From assembly GCF_902499045.1 (NCBI RefSeq), contig NZ_CABVPL010000025.1, forward strand, positions 1 through 64,000: 64,000 nt of DNA, given 5' to 3'. This document shows positions 43,939 to 52,968 of the stretch, piece after piece (position 1 is the first letter of the stretch; the number at the start of each line of letters is the position of its first letter). The stretch is from Burkholderia latens. GTDB lineage: Bacteria > Pseudomonadota > Gammaproteobacteria > Burkholderiales > Burkholderiaceae. The translations under genes were made by a program, and so were the position numbers. The notes under the pieces were generated by a model. The model had not been told where the DNA came from and did no database searches. It worked only from the letters and a program-made list of their open reading frames with translations.

Positions 43939-43994
43939 ACGAGCCCGGTGCGGCGCGGCGGCGGATGCCGGACGTGCCGCGCGGGTGCTTTCGA

Positions 43995-44028
43995 AAGGCT
44001 GTCACGGGGTGCCGTGGCAGCCTTTTTT
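43995..44028 (+). terminator. Terminator of the liv operon
   Basis: GGCTGTCACGG pairs with CCGTGGCAGCC (one mismatch), followed by TTTTTT. Confidence 0.85.
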
Positions 44029-44187
44029 GCATCTTGCGCGCCCGGCGGCGACGCCATTCGTTCGGCGTTGATGCGGCCGTGCGGCGCGCAGCGAGGTGGC
44101 GTGAACATCCGTGCGCGACCGCGCGTTCGCCAAACCGACACGCGGAGCGCGTACCATGAGCGATCCATCGTGACACGGAGCGCGCGC

Positions 44188-44859
44188 ATGAGTCTCGACT
44201 ACGGTTTCGTGAAGGCGAAGGTCACGTCGGTGGCGCGGCTGAAAGGTTCGCCGCACGGCAGTGAAACCCAGTATCACATCCACCTGACGCTCGCGTTGCC
44301 GACCGGCGACTGGGACGTCGCGATCAACGTCGGCACCAACGACGCGGACGATCTGCTGAACTACAAGCTCGTCTACGATTTCCATCACCCGGTCACGGCG
44401 ACGCTCGCGGCCGCCGTCGAAGGCTATACCGACCTGACCGGGCACACTGCGCTGCCGGCGCTCGACTACCTGCGCAGCGACATCCTGAACGAGACGGGCA
44501 CATGGCGCGCGAGCGCGGTGATGGACGGCACCGAGCACGCGGAGCCGATCCCGTCGCTGCTGCGGCTCGTCAACGCCGCGCAGTCGCACGGGCTCGACGT
44601 CGTCGTGTTCGGCCGCAGATATTCGGACGGCAGCGGCATCCACGACACGCACATGAACCAGGGCTCGACGGGCGCGCATTACCTGCATCGCGCCGGCGAC
44701 GACCACAACGATCACAACGACGTGTGGCAGGACGGCGCGCTGATCGTGCGCGTGAGCGACACGCAGTGGGCCGCATATTTCGCGGCATTCGAGCAGCAGG
44801 CCGTGCCGACCGACGCGCTCGGCAATCCGCTGCCGGACGCGGGGCCGATCACGCGCTGA
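44188..44859 (+). CDS. DUF2278 (YukJ-like) protein
   Basis: 223 residues; GGAG lies about 8 nt before ATG 44188. The start LDYGFVKAKVTS and the blocks DWDVAINVGTNDADDLLNYK and MNQGSTGAHYLHRAGDDHNDHNDVWQDGALIV match the YukJ/DUF2278 family in my memory. The function is unknown. There is no signal peptide. The His/Asp-rich segment (GDDHNDHND) near the C-terminus could bind metal. It stands alone between the liv operon and a converging acetyltransferase gene. Confidence 0.8.
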   Translation: MSLDYGFVKAKVTSVARLKGSPHGSETQYHIHLTLALPTGDWDVAINVGTNDADDLLNYKLVYDFHHPVTATLAAAVEGYTDLTGHTALPALDYLRSDILNETGTWRASAVMDGTEHAEPIPSLLRLVNAAQSHGLDVVVFGRRYSDGSGIHDTHMNQGSTGAHYLHRAGDDHNDHNDVWQDGALIVRVSDTQWAAYFAAFEQQAVPTDALGNPLPDAGPITR

Positions 44860-44877
44860 CGGCGACGGCCGGCGCGG

Positions 44878-45327
44878 TCACGCGGCCGGCAGCGTCTTGC
44901 CGAACGAGATGCGCTCCTCGACGCGATAGCCGAGCGCCGCATAGAAGCGGCACGCATCGTCGTTGCCGGGCAGCACCTGCAGATTGACCTTCAGGCAGCC
45001 GCGCGCGGCGAGCGCGCGTTCCGCATGCGCGAGCAGCGCGCGGCCGATGCCGAGCCGACGGGCGTCGTTCGATACGCCGAACGAGTAGAGCCAGCCGCGA
45101 TGTCCGTCGAAACCGGCCATCAGCGTGCCGACGACCCGCGCGCCGCAGGTTGCGACGAAGAACAATTCCGGCTGCGTCGCGAGCTTCAGCTCGATCGACC
45201 GCAGCGGATCGCGGTGCGGCGGCGCGCCGGCTTCGCCGTAATGCGGGAACGCGTCGCGCCAGACGGCCAGCACCGCATCGGTGTCGGCGCGCTCGAACGG
45301 GCGGATCACGACGGCATCGGCATCCAT
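44878..45327 (-). CDS. GNAT-family N-acetyltransferase
   Basis: 149 residues. The acetyl-CoA site is visible as RRLGIGRALLAHAERAL (R-x-x-G-x-G/A pattern), followed by the beta5 block LKVNLQVLPGNDDACRFYAALGY, a typical GNAT ending. It begins 13 nt downstream of the argD-like gene on the same strand and is probably cotranscribed. The acceptor (amino acid or ribosomal-protein N-terminus) cannot be read; the YpeA-like group is the closest I recall. Confidence 0.85.
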   Translation of the reverse strand: MDADAVVIRPFERADTDAVLAVWRDAFPHYGEAGAPPHRDPLRSIELKLATQPELFFVATCGARVVGTLMAGFDGHRGWLYSFGVSNDARRLGIGRALLAHAERALAARGCLKVNLQVLPGNDDACRFYAALGYRVEERISFGKTLPAA

Positions 45328-45340
45328 CGCGGCGCGCTCG

Positions 45341-46525
45341 TTACAGCGTGTCGAGGATCGACCGAAGCATCGCCATCATCTGGTCGATCTCGTCGGTCGT
45401 CACGTTCAGCGCCGGCATGAAGCGCAGCAGGTTCGGGCGTGCCGCGTTCAGCAGCAGGCCGTCGGGCTGCATGTCGCGCGCCTTCTCGACGATCTGCGGG
45501 CCGATGTCCTTGCCGAGCAGCAGCGCGCGCAGCAGGCCTTCGCCGCGTTCGCCGTCGAAGCCGCGCTCTTCCGACAGCTCGAGCAGCTTGCGCTTCAGGT
45601 ACTCGCCGCGCGCCCGCACGCCTTCGAGGAAGCCGGGCGCGACGAGTTGCGAGATCACCGAATAGCCGACCGCCGTCATCAGCGGGTTGCCGTTGTACGT
45701 GCCGCCCTGGTCGCCGGCCTCGAACACCGCGACGTCGGCTTTCGACAGCAGCGCGCCGAGCGGTGCGCCGCCGCCGATGCCCTTCGCGAGCGTCATGACG
45801 TCCGGCTCGATGCCCGACAGCTCGTACGCGAACAGCGTGCCCGCGCGGCCGCAGCCGCTCTGCACTTCGTCGACGATCAGCAGCAGGTTGTGCTGCTTCG
45901 TCAGCGCGCGCAGCGCCTGCATGAATTCGCGCGTCGCCGGGATCACGCCGCCTTCGCCCTGGATCGGCTCGAGCATCACGGCGACGGTCTTGTCGGTGAT
46001 CAGCTTCTCGACCGAGTTGATGTTGTTGAGTTCGGCCTTCGGGAAGCCCGGCACCTGCGGTGCGTAGATCGTGTCCCAGCCCGGCTTGCCGCTCGCCGAC
46101 ATCGTCGCGAGCGTGCGGCCGTGGAAGCTGTGGTCGAACGTGATGATCTCGTATGCGCCGTTCTTGAACTTGCGGCCCCACTTGCGCGCGAGCTTGATCG
46201 CGCCTTCGTTCGCTTCCGCGCCGCTGTTCGTGAAGAACACCTTGTCGAACACGCTGTGCTGCGTGAGCAGGCCCGCGAGTTTCGCCATCGGCTCGTTGTA
46301 GAACGCCGGCGACGGGTTCAGCAGCTTTTCGGCCTGCGTCTTCAGCGCTTCGACGATCCCGTCGTTGCAGTGGCCGAGGCTGTTGACGGCCCAGCCCTGG
46401 ATGAAGTCGAGATAGCGCTTGCCCGTGTGATCGTAGAGCCACGAACCCTTGCCGTGCGTGAACACGATGTCGGGGCGGTTCGTGATGTACATCAGCGAGT
46501 CGATCGGGTAATCGTTCAGGGGCAT
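45341..46525 (-). CDS. argD: Acetylornithine aminotransferase (class III, ArgD-like)
   Basis: PLP enzyme of the acetylornithine/ornithine aminotransferase group, 394 residues. SGAEANE at 101-107 binds the cofactor phosphate, DHSFHGRT at 131-138, [13 protein letters not shown] from 217 carries Asp219, and the Schiff-base lysine is Lys248 in [14 protein letters not shown] chose ATG 46525 ([14 protein letters not shown]); the upstream in-frame extension of 82 codons includes the terminator hairpin and a leader-like ORF in another register. Role: arginine synthesis, though catabolic relatives (AruC/AstC) look alike. The upstream leader-terminator arrangement suggests arginine-linked control. Confidence 0.9.
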   Translation of the reverse strand: MPLNDYPIDSLMYITNRPDIVFTHGKGSWLYDHTGKRYLDFIQGWAVNSLGHCNDGIVEALKTQAEKLLNPSPAFYNEPMAKLAGLLTQHSVFDKVFFTNSGAEANEGAIKLARKWGRKFKNGAYEIITFDHSFHGRTLATMSASGKPGWDTIYAPQVPGFPKAELNNINSVEKLITDKTVAVMLEPIQGEGGVIPATREFMQALRALTKQHNLLLIVDEVQSGCGRAGTLFAYELSGIEPDVMTLAKGIGGGAPLGALLSKADVAVFEAGDQGGTYNGNPLMTAVGYSVISQLVAPGFLEGVRARGEYLKRKLLELSEERGFDGERGEGLLRALLLGKDIGPQIVEKARDMQPDGLLLNAARPNLLRFMPALNVTTDEIDQMMAMLRSILDTL

Positions 46526-46563
46526 GGCAGCAGACTCCAGCGGACGTTGAAAGGGGAACGGGC

Positions 46564-46591
46564 AATAAAAAAGCCACGGAAAGCCGTGGCT
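46564..46591 (-). terminator. Rho-independent terminator in the argD leader (candidate attenuator)
   Basis: On the minus strand an 8-bp stem AGCCACGG/CCGTGGCT with a CTTT loop is followed by TTTTT and ATT. It lies 38 nt upstream of the argD start and 45 nt downstream of a 27-codon Arg-rich ORF. It could instead simply end transcription of the reductase gene upstream. Confidence 0.82.
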
Positions 46592-46635
46592 GGTGGATCG
46601 AACAGCTTGTGCGTAACCGGTGAAGCGGAGGAGGG

Positions 46636-46719
46636 TTACGCGCGAGTCCGTGACGAGCCGGCGGCATCCGGGCGGAGCGGCGAGCGGCGACGTCGGAGAG
46701 CGGACAGGAAGCGGTTCAT
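46636..46719 (-). CDS. Candidate 27-residue Arg-rich leader peptide
   Basis: [21 protein letters not shown], then SSRTRA and TAA: eight Arg in 27 residues, four of them consecutive (codons 9-12: CGA CGT CGC CGC). It lies between a promoter-like pair and an intrinsic terminator, right before an acetylornithine aminotransferase gene. Codons 22-25 contain GTCACGGA, able to pair over 8 bp (one G-U) with the 3' half of the terminator. No ribosome site is evident, and with the predicted start point the transcript may begin at or near its ATG. Arg is common in chance ORFs of GC-rich DNA, so it remains a candidate. Confidence 0.45.
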   Translation of the reverse strand: MNRFLSALRRRRSPLRPDAAGSSRTRA

Positions 46720-46726
46720 GTGCGCA

Positions 46727-46756
46727 AGCATAAGGCATCCCGCGCCCCACTGTAAA
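46727..46756 (-). promoter_or_regulatory. Candidate promoter of the argD leader
   Basis: On the minus strand TTTACA (5 of 6 to the -35 consensus) and TATGCT (4 of 6 to -10) are 18 nt apart. Transcription would start about 46719-46721, at the leader ATG. Confidence 0.45.
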
Positions 46757-46819
46757 CCGCCGCGATGCCATGGATGTGACACGGCGGCGCGCAGCGGGGC
46801 GCGCTCATGCGCCCGGTGC

Positions 46820-47851
46820 TCAGACCGGATGCGCGAGATCGGCGGCGCTCGTGAACGAGTCCGCGTAGAACTCGTCGGCCGGCAGCGCATGGTGCTGCGT
46901 GAAGTCGCGCTGCGCGGATTCGACCATCACCGGCGCGCCGCACGCATACACCTGATGACCGGACAGATCGGGCAGGTCCTCGATCACCGCGCGGTGGACG
47001 AAGCCGGTGCGGCCGGTCCACTGATCGGCGTCGTCCGGCTCGGACAGCACCGGCACGTACTTGAAGTTCGGGATTTCGCGCACCCATTGCTCGGCGAGCT
47101 CGCCGAGGTAGATGTCCTTTTTGCGGCGGGCGCCCCAGTAGAGCGTCATCGGGCGCGTGATGCCCGTGTGCTTCACGTGCTCGATGATCGCCTTGATCGG
47201 CGCGAAGCCGGTGCCCGACGCGAGCAGCACGATTGGCTTGTCGGATTCCTCGCGCAGGAAGAACGTGCCCAGCGGGCCTTCGAAACGCAGGATGTCGCGC
47301 TCCTTCATCGCGCCGAACACGTGATCGGTGAACTTGCCGCCCGGCATGTGGCGGATGTGCAGCTCGATCGGGCCTTCCTCGTGCGGCGCGTTCGCCATCG
47401 AGTAGCTGCGGCGCGAGCCGTCCTTCAGGATGAATTCGACGTACTGGCCGGCGAGGTATTGCAGGCGTTCGTTGGCCGGCAGCTGCAGCTTCACGACCAT
47501 CACGTCGTCCGCCTTGCGTTCGAGCGCGGCGATCCGGCACGGCAGCTTCTTCACCTGCACGCCGTCGACGCCGGCGATTTCACGCACGTCGATCTCGAGG
47601 TCGCATTGCGCCTTCGAGCAGCACAGCAGCGCGAGGCCGCGCGTGCGTTCGTCGTTGGACAGTGCCGATGCGGCATGCGGGCCCTGTTCGATCTGGCCCG
47701 ACACGATCTGGCCCTTGCAGGAGCCGCACGCGCCGTTCTTGCACCCGTACGGCAGATGGACGTTCTGGCGCAGCGCGGCCGCCAGCACGGTTTCGTCCGA
47801 CTCGACCTGGAACTGCCGGCCGCTTTGCTTGAGAGTAACGTTGAATGCCAT
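46820..47851 (-). CDS. Ferredoxin-NAD(P)H reductase-type protein (AscD/RfbI-like)
   Basis: 343 residues in two modules. The N-terminal plant-type 2Fe-2S domain has Cys37, Cys42, Cys45 (CKNGACGSC) and Cys77. The C-terminal ferredoxin reductase module has RRSYSMANAP (flavin), GKFTDHVFG, GPLGTFFLRE and the NAD motif VLLASGTGFAPIKAI; it ends with YACGAPVMVE. Annotation usually given is CDP-6-deoxy-delta-3,4-glucoseen reductase, a partner in dideoxysugar synthesis, but oxygenase reductases share the same layout and no sugar genes are adjacent except a sugar-epimerase-like gene divergently transcribed. An electron-transfer role is sure; the partner is not. Confidence 0.85.
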   Translation of the reverse strand: MAFNVTLKQSGRQFQVESDETVLAAALRQNVHLPYGCKNGACGSCKGQIVSGQIEQGPHAASALSNDERTRGLALLCCSKAQCDLEIDVREIAGVDGVQVKKLPCRIAALERKADDVMVVKLQLPANERLQYLAGQYVEFILKDGSRRSYSMANAPHEEGPIELHIRHMPGGKFTDHVFGAMKERDILRFEGPLGTFFLREESDKPIVLLASGTGFAPIKAIIEHVKHTGITRPMTLYWGARRKKDIYLGELAEQWVREIPNFKYVPVLSEPDDADQWTGRTGFVHRAVIEDLPDLSGHQVYACGAPVMVESAQRDFTQHHALPADEFYADSFTSAADLAHPV

Positions 47852-47932
47852 AGAACCAAATAGAACAAAATGTGGGGACCGTGCATCTCACGCACGGCGG
47901 CTACAATGCAAGCCCGTTGCGCGCCGCGCAAC

Positions 47933-48994
47933 ATGGCAACTGATTTCGCAACCAACATGATCGCGACTCGAATCCTGCGCCGGCCGCGCGCATTGATCGT
48001 CGGCTGCGGCGACGTCGGCCTGCGCTGCGTCGCGCAATGGCGCGAAGCGCGCCCCGACCTGCGCATCGTCGCGCTGACGAGCCATGCGGACCGCCGCGAC
48101 GAATTGCGCGCGGCCGGCGCCGCGCCGATCGTCGGCAACCTCGATCGCCGCGCGACGCTGCGGCGGATCGCCGGGCTCGCCCGCACGATCCTGCATCTCG
48201 CGCCCCCGCAATCCGAGGGCCGCGACGACCGTCGCACGCGTGCGCTGATCGCCGCATTGTCCGTGCCCGCACGGCGCGCTTCCGCACCGGCCGTCGCGGC
48301 GGCCGGGCGGCTGCGCACGCTGCGCGCCGCGACGCGGCAAGCCGGCGGCCCGGCGCGGCGAGCGCGTATTGTACCCGACGCCTTTCGCGCGCCCACGCTC
48401 GTCTACGCGAGCACGACCGGCGTTTACGGCGATTGCGGCGGTGCGCGAATCGACGAAACGCAGCCGCTGCGCCCCGCGAATCCGCGCGCGTTCCGGCGCG
48501 TGTCGGCCGAGCGTCAGCTGCGGGCGGCGACGGTGCGCGGCGTGCTGTCCGCGCGCATCGTGCGGATTCCCGGCATCTATGCGGAGAACCGGCTGCCGCT
48601 CGCGCGGCTCGAGCGCGGCACACCCGCGCTCGACGCGGCCGACGACGTCTACACGAACCACATTCACGCGGACGATCTCGCGGCGATCCTGCGCCGCGCG
48701 GCCGTGCGCGGCAAACCGGCGCGCGCCGTCCACGCGTCGGACGACAGCGAACTGCGGATGGGAGAGTATTTCGACCGGGTCGCGCGGGCGTTCGGCCTGC
48801 CGCCGCCGCCGCGCATCAGCCGCGTGGACGCTGAGCGCCAGCTCGAGCCGACGCTGCTGTCGTTCATGCGCGAGTCGCGGCGCCTGTCGAATGCGCGGCT
48901 CAAGGCCGAATTGTGCGTGACGCTGCGCTACCCGACCGTAGACGAATTCCTTCAAACGCTCGCGCCGGGCGGCACGTCAGGTCAGCGCCGGTAG
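47933..48994 (+). CDS. NAD-dependent epimerase/dehydratase-like (extended SDR) protein
   Basis: About 353 residues. The Rossmann start is RALIVGCGDVGLRCVAQW, with a glycine pattern GxGxxG. LHLAPPQSEGRDDRRT and VYASTTGVYGDCGG follow, then NHIHADDLAAI, as in YeeZ-type epimerase-like proteins. The second half is full of Ala/Arg (about 100-155), an insert with low complexity. Start choice between ATG 47933 and ATG 47957 (MIATRILRRPR) is not decided by a ribosome site. The 3' end overlaps an oppositely directed small gene by 18 bp. Substrate unknown; a TACAAT element at 47902 may be its -10. Confidence 0.75.
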   Translation: MATDFATNMIATRILRRPRALIVGCGDVGLRCVAQWREARPDLRIVALTSHADRRDELRAAGAAPIVGNLDRRATLRRIAGLARTILHLAPPQSEGRDDRRTRALIAALSVPARRASAPAVAAAGRLRTLRAATRQAGGPARRARIVPDAFRAPTLVYASTTGVYGDCGGARIDETQPLRPANPRAFRRVSAERQLRAATVRGVLSARIVRIPGIYAENRLPLARLERGTPALDAADDVYTNHIHADDLAAILRRAAVRGKPARAVHASDDSELRMGEYFDRVARAFGLPPPPRISRVDAERQLEPTLLSFMRESRRLSNARLKAELCVTLRYPTVDEFLQTLAPGGTSGQRR

Positions 48995-49165
48995 CGCCTC
49001 GATCAGCAGGAAGCACAACAGCGCGCCGATCATCGCGCCGATCAGATTCGGATGATATTTGTGCTTCATGTGCATCGCGGCGAGCAGCGCGCCGATCAGG
49101 ATGGCGCCCACGACCGCGAACGCGATCATCACGTACGACAGTTCGAAAGAATGGTTGATGTTCAT
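48977..49165 (-). CDS. Small two-helix membrane protein, 62 residues
   Basis: MNINHSFELSYVMIAFAVVG and so on: two hydrophobic segments (about 12-32 and 42-60) joined by a His/Lys-rich turn (MHMKHKYHPN). Not recognised. The good hydropathy pattern, an AGGGGAG ribosome site just upstream of the ATG and an isolated position support a real gene. Its last codons overlap the 3' end of the epimerase-like gene on the other strand by 18 bp. Confidence 0.68.
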   Translation of the reverse strand: MNINHSFELSYVMIAFAVVGAILIGALLAAMHMKHKYHPNLIGAMIGALLCFLLIEALPALT

Positions 49166-49270
49166 GATGTCTCCCCTGCATCGCTGCTCGTACAGCTTGT
49201 GATTTCAGTATAGCGGGGGAACGTGCGGCCGCGATGCGGCCGGGCACCGAACGATCGTGCGGATTTTCCC

Positions 49271-49987
49271 TTACAGGGTTTCGACGGGATTGCGCAGCGC
49301 GGAAAGTTCGCTGTCGTCGAGCCAGCGCCACGCGCCGGGCGCGAGATCGTCCGGCAGCGTGAAGCCGCCGATGCTTTCGCGGTGCAGCGCGTCGACGCGG
49401 TTGCTGGCGGCGGCCACCATGCGTTTCACTTGATGATATTTGCCTTCGAGAACGGTCAGCACGAGCGTGTGCGGGCCGCGCGCGCCGGCGGCGACCGCCG
49501 CGATCGGCTTCGGCTCGCCGTGCAGCTGCACGCCCGTGCGCAGCGCGTTCAGCTGCGCATCGTCGAGCGGGTGGCGCACGGTCGCGACGTACGTCTTCGG
49601 CACCTTGCGCTTCGGCGACGTGTACGCGTGCACGAACTGGCCGTCGTCGGACAGCAGCAGCAGCCCGGTCGTGTCCTGGTCGAGGCGGCCGACGCACTGC
49701 ACGCCGCGCGCAACGAGCGGCGCCGGTAGCAGGCTGAACACGCTCGCGTGGTGTTGCGGCTCGCGCGAACATTCGTAGCCGGCCGGCTTGTTCAGCGCGA
49801 GATACGCACGCGGGTGGAACGGCCACGCGACGCCGTCGACCGTGAACACGAGGCCGTCGGTGTCGAAGATCGCGTCGGGGTCGGTTGCGTGTGCGCCCGC
49901 GACGGTGACGCGGCCCGTTTCGATCAGGCCGCGGCACTGGCGGCGCGAGCCGAAGCCCTGCGTGTAGAGAATGCTTTCGAGATCCAT
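49271..49987 (-). CDS. rsuA: 16S rRNA pseudouridine synthase RsuA
   Basis: 238 residues. An N-terminal S4 RNA-binding part (SILYTQGFGSRRQCRGLIETGRVTVAG) precedes the catalytic domain, whose motif GRLDQDTTGLLLL places the Asp at 103. KTYVATVRHPL and the C-terminal EGKYHQVKRMVAAASNRVDALHR match RsuA. It modifies one uridine of 16S rRNA (U516 in E. coli). It is the second pseudouridine synthase here; the first, RluE, lacks S4. Confidence 0.93.
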   Translation of the reverse strand: MDLESILYTQGFGSRRQCRGLIETGRVTVAGAHATDPDAIFDTDGLVFTVDGVAWPFHPRAYLALNKPAGYECSREPQHHASVFSLLPAPLVARGVQCVGRLDQDTTGLLLLSDDGQFVHAYTSPKRKVPKTYVATVRHPLDDAQLNALRTGVQLHGEPKPIAAVAAGARGPHTLVLTVLEGKYHQVKRMVAAASNRVDALHRESIGGFTLPDDLAPGAWRWLDDSELSALRNPVETL

Positions 49988-50272
49988 AGCGCGCGCATTC
50001 TATCAAGCGGCGTGCCGGCATCGGCACGAACCCGGCCGCGCTGGTAAGCTGCCGAAGCGCCGCGCGCGACGCGGCACACCAACCGCAAGCGGATCAACGT
50101 GCCGCTGACCGCGCCCGCCGCGGGCGTCGATGCGGTCAGATGGGGGCCGTCGCGGCCGACGGATGTCGCGCGCAACGCGCGTACGGCTTCAGCGTGAAGT
50201 GACGGCAACACAGCGACGGCGGCGGGCCCGGGCCAGGGCCGCCACATTTTCATTCGACATGGAGCAAGCCGC

Positions 50273-50773
50273 ATGAACCCGACGACGCTCGACGCACTCG
50301 CCGATTTTCCCCGCCAGCTCGAAGCCCATTTCGCGGCCGTGCCCGATGGCTATGCACGCTGGACGCCCGACGACTGGAGCGGGATTCCGAGCGAGCACTT
50401 CTCGCCGCTCGGGCAGCTCTGTCACGTGCGCGACATCGAGATCGACGGCTACCACGTGCGGCTACGGCGGATGCTCGACGAGGATCACCCGCTGCTCGTG
50501 TCGGTCGACGGCGATGCGCTCGCGCTCGAGCGCCGCTACGACGCCGCGTATGCGTCCGACGTGCTCGCGGCCATTCGGGACGCGCGGCGCGAAACACTCG
50601 AGCTCGTGTCGCGCCTGACGCCGGAGCAGTTCGCGCGCACCGGCGAATTCGACGGCTACGGCGTGCTCACCGTGCGCGGCCTGCTTCATTACCTGTGCAG
50701 CCACGACCAGCAGCATCTGGCCGGCATGCAGTGGCTGCTCGGCAAGATCGACGCGGCGCTGCACGCACGGTGA
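50273..50773 (+). CDS. DinB-superfamily protein
   Basis: 166 residues, a four-helix bundle type recalled from DinB/YfiT proteins. The three candidate metal His are HVRDIEIDGYH (about 44-54) and SHDQQHLAGMQWLL (about 143-156), a typical HxxxH-like C-terminal site. GGAGC precedes the ATG. Function in this branch is unknown; some relatives are thiol S-transferases. Confidence 0.8.
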   Translation: MNPTTLDALADFPRQLEAHFAAVPDGYARWTPDDWSGIPSEHFSPLGQLCHVRDIEIDGYHVRLRRMLDEDHPLLVSVDGDALALERRYDAAYASDVLAAIRDARRETLELVSRLTPEQFARTGEFDGYGVLTVRGLLHYLCSHDQQHLAGMQWLLGKIDAALHAR

Positions 50774-50954
50774 GCCGCACGGCCCATGAGCACGGGCCGC
50801 GCGGATTTCGGTGTGAGCGTCGGTGCGGCATCCCACCATTCCTGCCCGCCGATTGGCTCGCTTTTCTGGATAATCCATCCAGCCGCACCCGGCTGACCGG
50901 CACGGCGCGCGTGCCTACACTCCTAGCTCCATTCAACGCAAAAAGGAGTCAACC

Positions 50955-51728
50955 GTGGCCACTCACACGCTCGCAGACAAGGTCGTCCTGATCGCAGGCG
51001 GCGCCAAGAATCTCGGCGGCCTGATCGCCCGGGACCTGGCCGGCCACGGCGCGAAGGCGGTGGCGATTCACTACAACAGCGCGGCGTCGCAGGCGCAGGC
51101 CGAGGAGACGGCCGCCGCCGTGCGTGCCGCCGGCGCCGAAGCCGCGACGTTCCAGGGCGACCTGACGACCGCCGCCGCGGTCGAGCAGCTGTTCGGCGAC
51201 GCGAAGCAGCGCTTCGGCAAGATCGACATCGCGATCAACACCGTCGGCAAGGTGCTGAAGAAGCCGATTACCGAAATTTCGGAGGCCGAATACGACGAGA
51301 TGTTCGCGGTCAACAGCAAGTCGGCGTTCTTCTTCATCAAGGAAGCGGGGCGGCACCTCGAGGATCACGGCAAGCTCGTCACGTTGGTGACGTCGCTGCT
51401 CGGCGCGTTCACGCCGTTTTATGCGGCGTACGAAGGATCGAAGGCGCCGGTCGAGCACTTCACGCGCGCCGCGTCGAAGGAGTACGGCGCGCGCGGGATC
51501 TCGGTGACGGCGGTCGGCCCGGGCCCGATGGACACGCCGTTCTTCTATCCGGCCGAAGGCGCCGACGCGGTCGCGTATCACAAGACGGCGGCCGCGCTGT
51601 CGCCGTTCAGCAAGACTGGCCTCACGGACATCGAGGATGTCGTGCCGTTCATCCGCCATCTGGTGACGGACGGCTGGTGGATCACCGGCCAGACGATCCT
51701 GATCAACGGCGGCTATACGACCAAGTAA
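50955..51728 (+). CDS. Short-chain dehydrogenase/reductase
   Basis: 257 residues. The cofactor loop is GGAKNLGG at 15-22 (TGxxxGxG variant), catalytic Ser147, Tyr159 and Lys163 (YEGSK). The C-terminus GQTILINGGY is typical. The GTG start at 50955 is preceded by AAAGGAG. Substrate unknown. A LysR gene follows on the same strand after 176 nt. Confidence 0.9.
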   Translation: MATHTLADKVVLIAGGAKNLGGLIARDLAGHGAKAVAIHYNSAASQAQAEETAAAVRAAGAEAATFQGDLTTAAAVEQLFGDAKQRFGKIDIAINTVGKVLKKPITEISEAEYDEMFAVNSKSAFFFIKEAGRHLEDHGKLVTLVTSLLGAFTPFYAAYEGSKAPVEHFTRAASKEYGARGISVTAVGPGPMDTPFFYPAEGADAVAYHKTAAALSPFSKTGLTDIEDVVPFIRHLVTDGWWITGQTILINGGYTTK

Positions 51729-51904
51729 CGGGGCGCGCCGGCGGCCGCGGCGCGCCGCAATGGACCATTTGCATGGACAATGGACGGGCGCGCGGACACC
51801 CGACCGCGCGCCCGTTTCTTTTGTGTCGCCGCAGCGGCCCGCATGGGCTGCAACACGCGGCGCTTGCCGGTGACGGCCGTCCGAACCTACGTTTTCCGCT
51901 GCCG

Positions 51905-52834
51905 ATGGACAAGCTGGACCAGGTCAGAATCTTCCTGCAGGTTGCCGAATTGGGCAGCTTCATCAAGGCCGCGGGTGCGCTCGACGTGCCGCGCGCAACC
52001 GTGTCCGCGGCTGTCCAGCAGCTCGAGTCGGCGCTCGGCACGCGCCTGCTGCACCGCACGACGCGGCAGGTCCAGCTGACGGCCGACGGCGCGCTGCTGC
52101 TCGAGCGCGGCCGGCGGCTGCTCGCGGAAGCCGACGAACTCGACCGGCTGTTCCGGCGCCGCGATCGCGACGTGATCGGGCGGCTGAACGTCGACGCGCC
52201 GAGCCGGATCGCGCGTCGCGTGATCGCGCCCGCGCTGCCGTCGCTGTTTTGCCGCTACCCGAAGCTGCAGCTGTCGCTCGGCTCGACGGACCGCTCGATC
52301 GATCTCGTGCAGGAGGGCGTCGATTGCGCGATCCGCGTCGGGCGGCTCGCGGACAGCAGCCTCGTGGTGCGGCCGCTCGGCCAGTTCGCGCTGATCAATT
52401 GCGCGAGCCCCGGCTATCTGCGCGAATGCGGCGTGCCCGAGCGCCCGGATGCGCTCGCGCACGGACACTGGGCGATCGGTTATGCGTCGCCGACGACCGG
52501 CCGCGAGCTTGAATGGGAATACTGCGCGGACGGCGGCCGGCATGCGCTGACGCTGCCGAGCCGCGTGATCGTCAACAATGCCGAAACTTATATCGCGAGC
52601 TGCATCGCCGGAATGGGGCTGATCCAGATTCCGCGCTTCGACGTCGTGCATCTGCTCGACAGCGGCGCGCTCGTCGAGGTGATGCCCGGCCATCGCGCCG
52701 CGCCGATGGACGTGTCGGCTGTCTATCCGCATCGGCGGCATCGGTCGAGGCGGCTCAATGCGTTCGTCGAGTGGTTCGGCGAGTTGATGAAGGATGCATT
52801 GAACGACACGGGCGCGGCCGGCAGCGGCGACTGA
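51905..52834 (+). CDS. LysR-family transcriptional regulator
   Basis: 309 residues. Winged helix at 1-60: MDKLDQVRIFLQVAELGSF then AAGALDVPRATVSAAVQQLE and LGTRLLHRTTRQVQLTADG. The ligand domain follows, resembling the group that acts near oxidoreductases (DLVQEGVDCAIRVG). Same direction as the SDR gene upstream, a plausible target. The ORF could be read from 51677, but the conserved domain starts at ATG 51905. Confidence 0.92.
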   Translation: MDKLDQVRIFLQVAELGSFIKAAGALDVPRATVSAAVQQLESALGTRLLHRTTRQVQLTADGALLLERGRRLLAEADELDRLFRRRDRDVIGRLNVDAPSRIARRVIAPALPSLFCRYPKLQLSLGSTDRSIDLVQEGVDCAIRVGRLADSSLVVRPLGQFALINCASPGYLRECGVPERPDALAHGHWAIGYASPTTGRELEWEYCADGGRHALTLPSRVIVNNAETYIASCIAGMGLIQIPRFDVVHLLDSGALVEVMPGHRAAPMDVSAVYPHRRHRSRRLNAFVEWFGELMKDALNDTGAAGSGD

Positions 52835-52968
52835 CAGCGGCGTCGTGCCCGCGCCGGCAAGCCTTCGCCGTTCGTCAGCCGGCGACGCCGATCGCTCGGC
52901 GTCGGCGCGAGGCGGCATGTACGGTACGTTCGGTAACGCAGTACGTGCGGCCATCGCGCTGCGTCTAC

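Noticed and set aside
45281-47863. 860-codon plus-strand ORF opposite argD and the reductase
   Set aside because: Antisense shadow spanning two genes and the intergenic leader.
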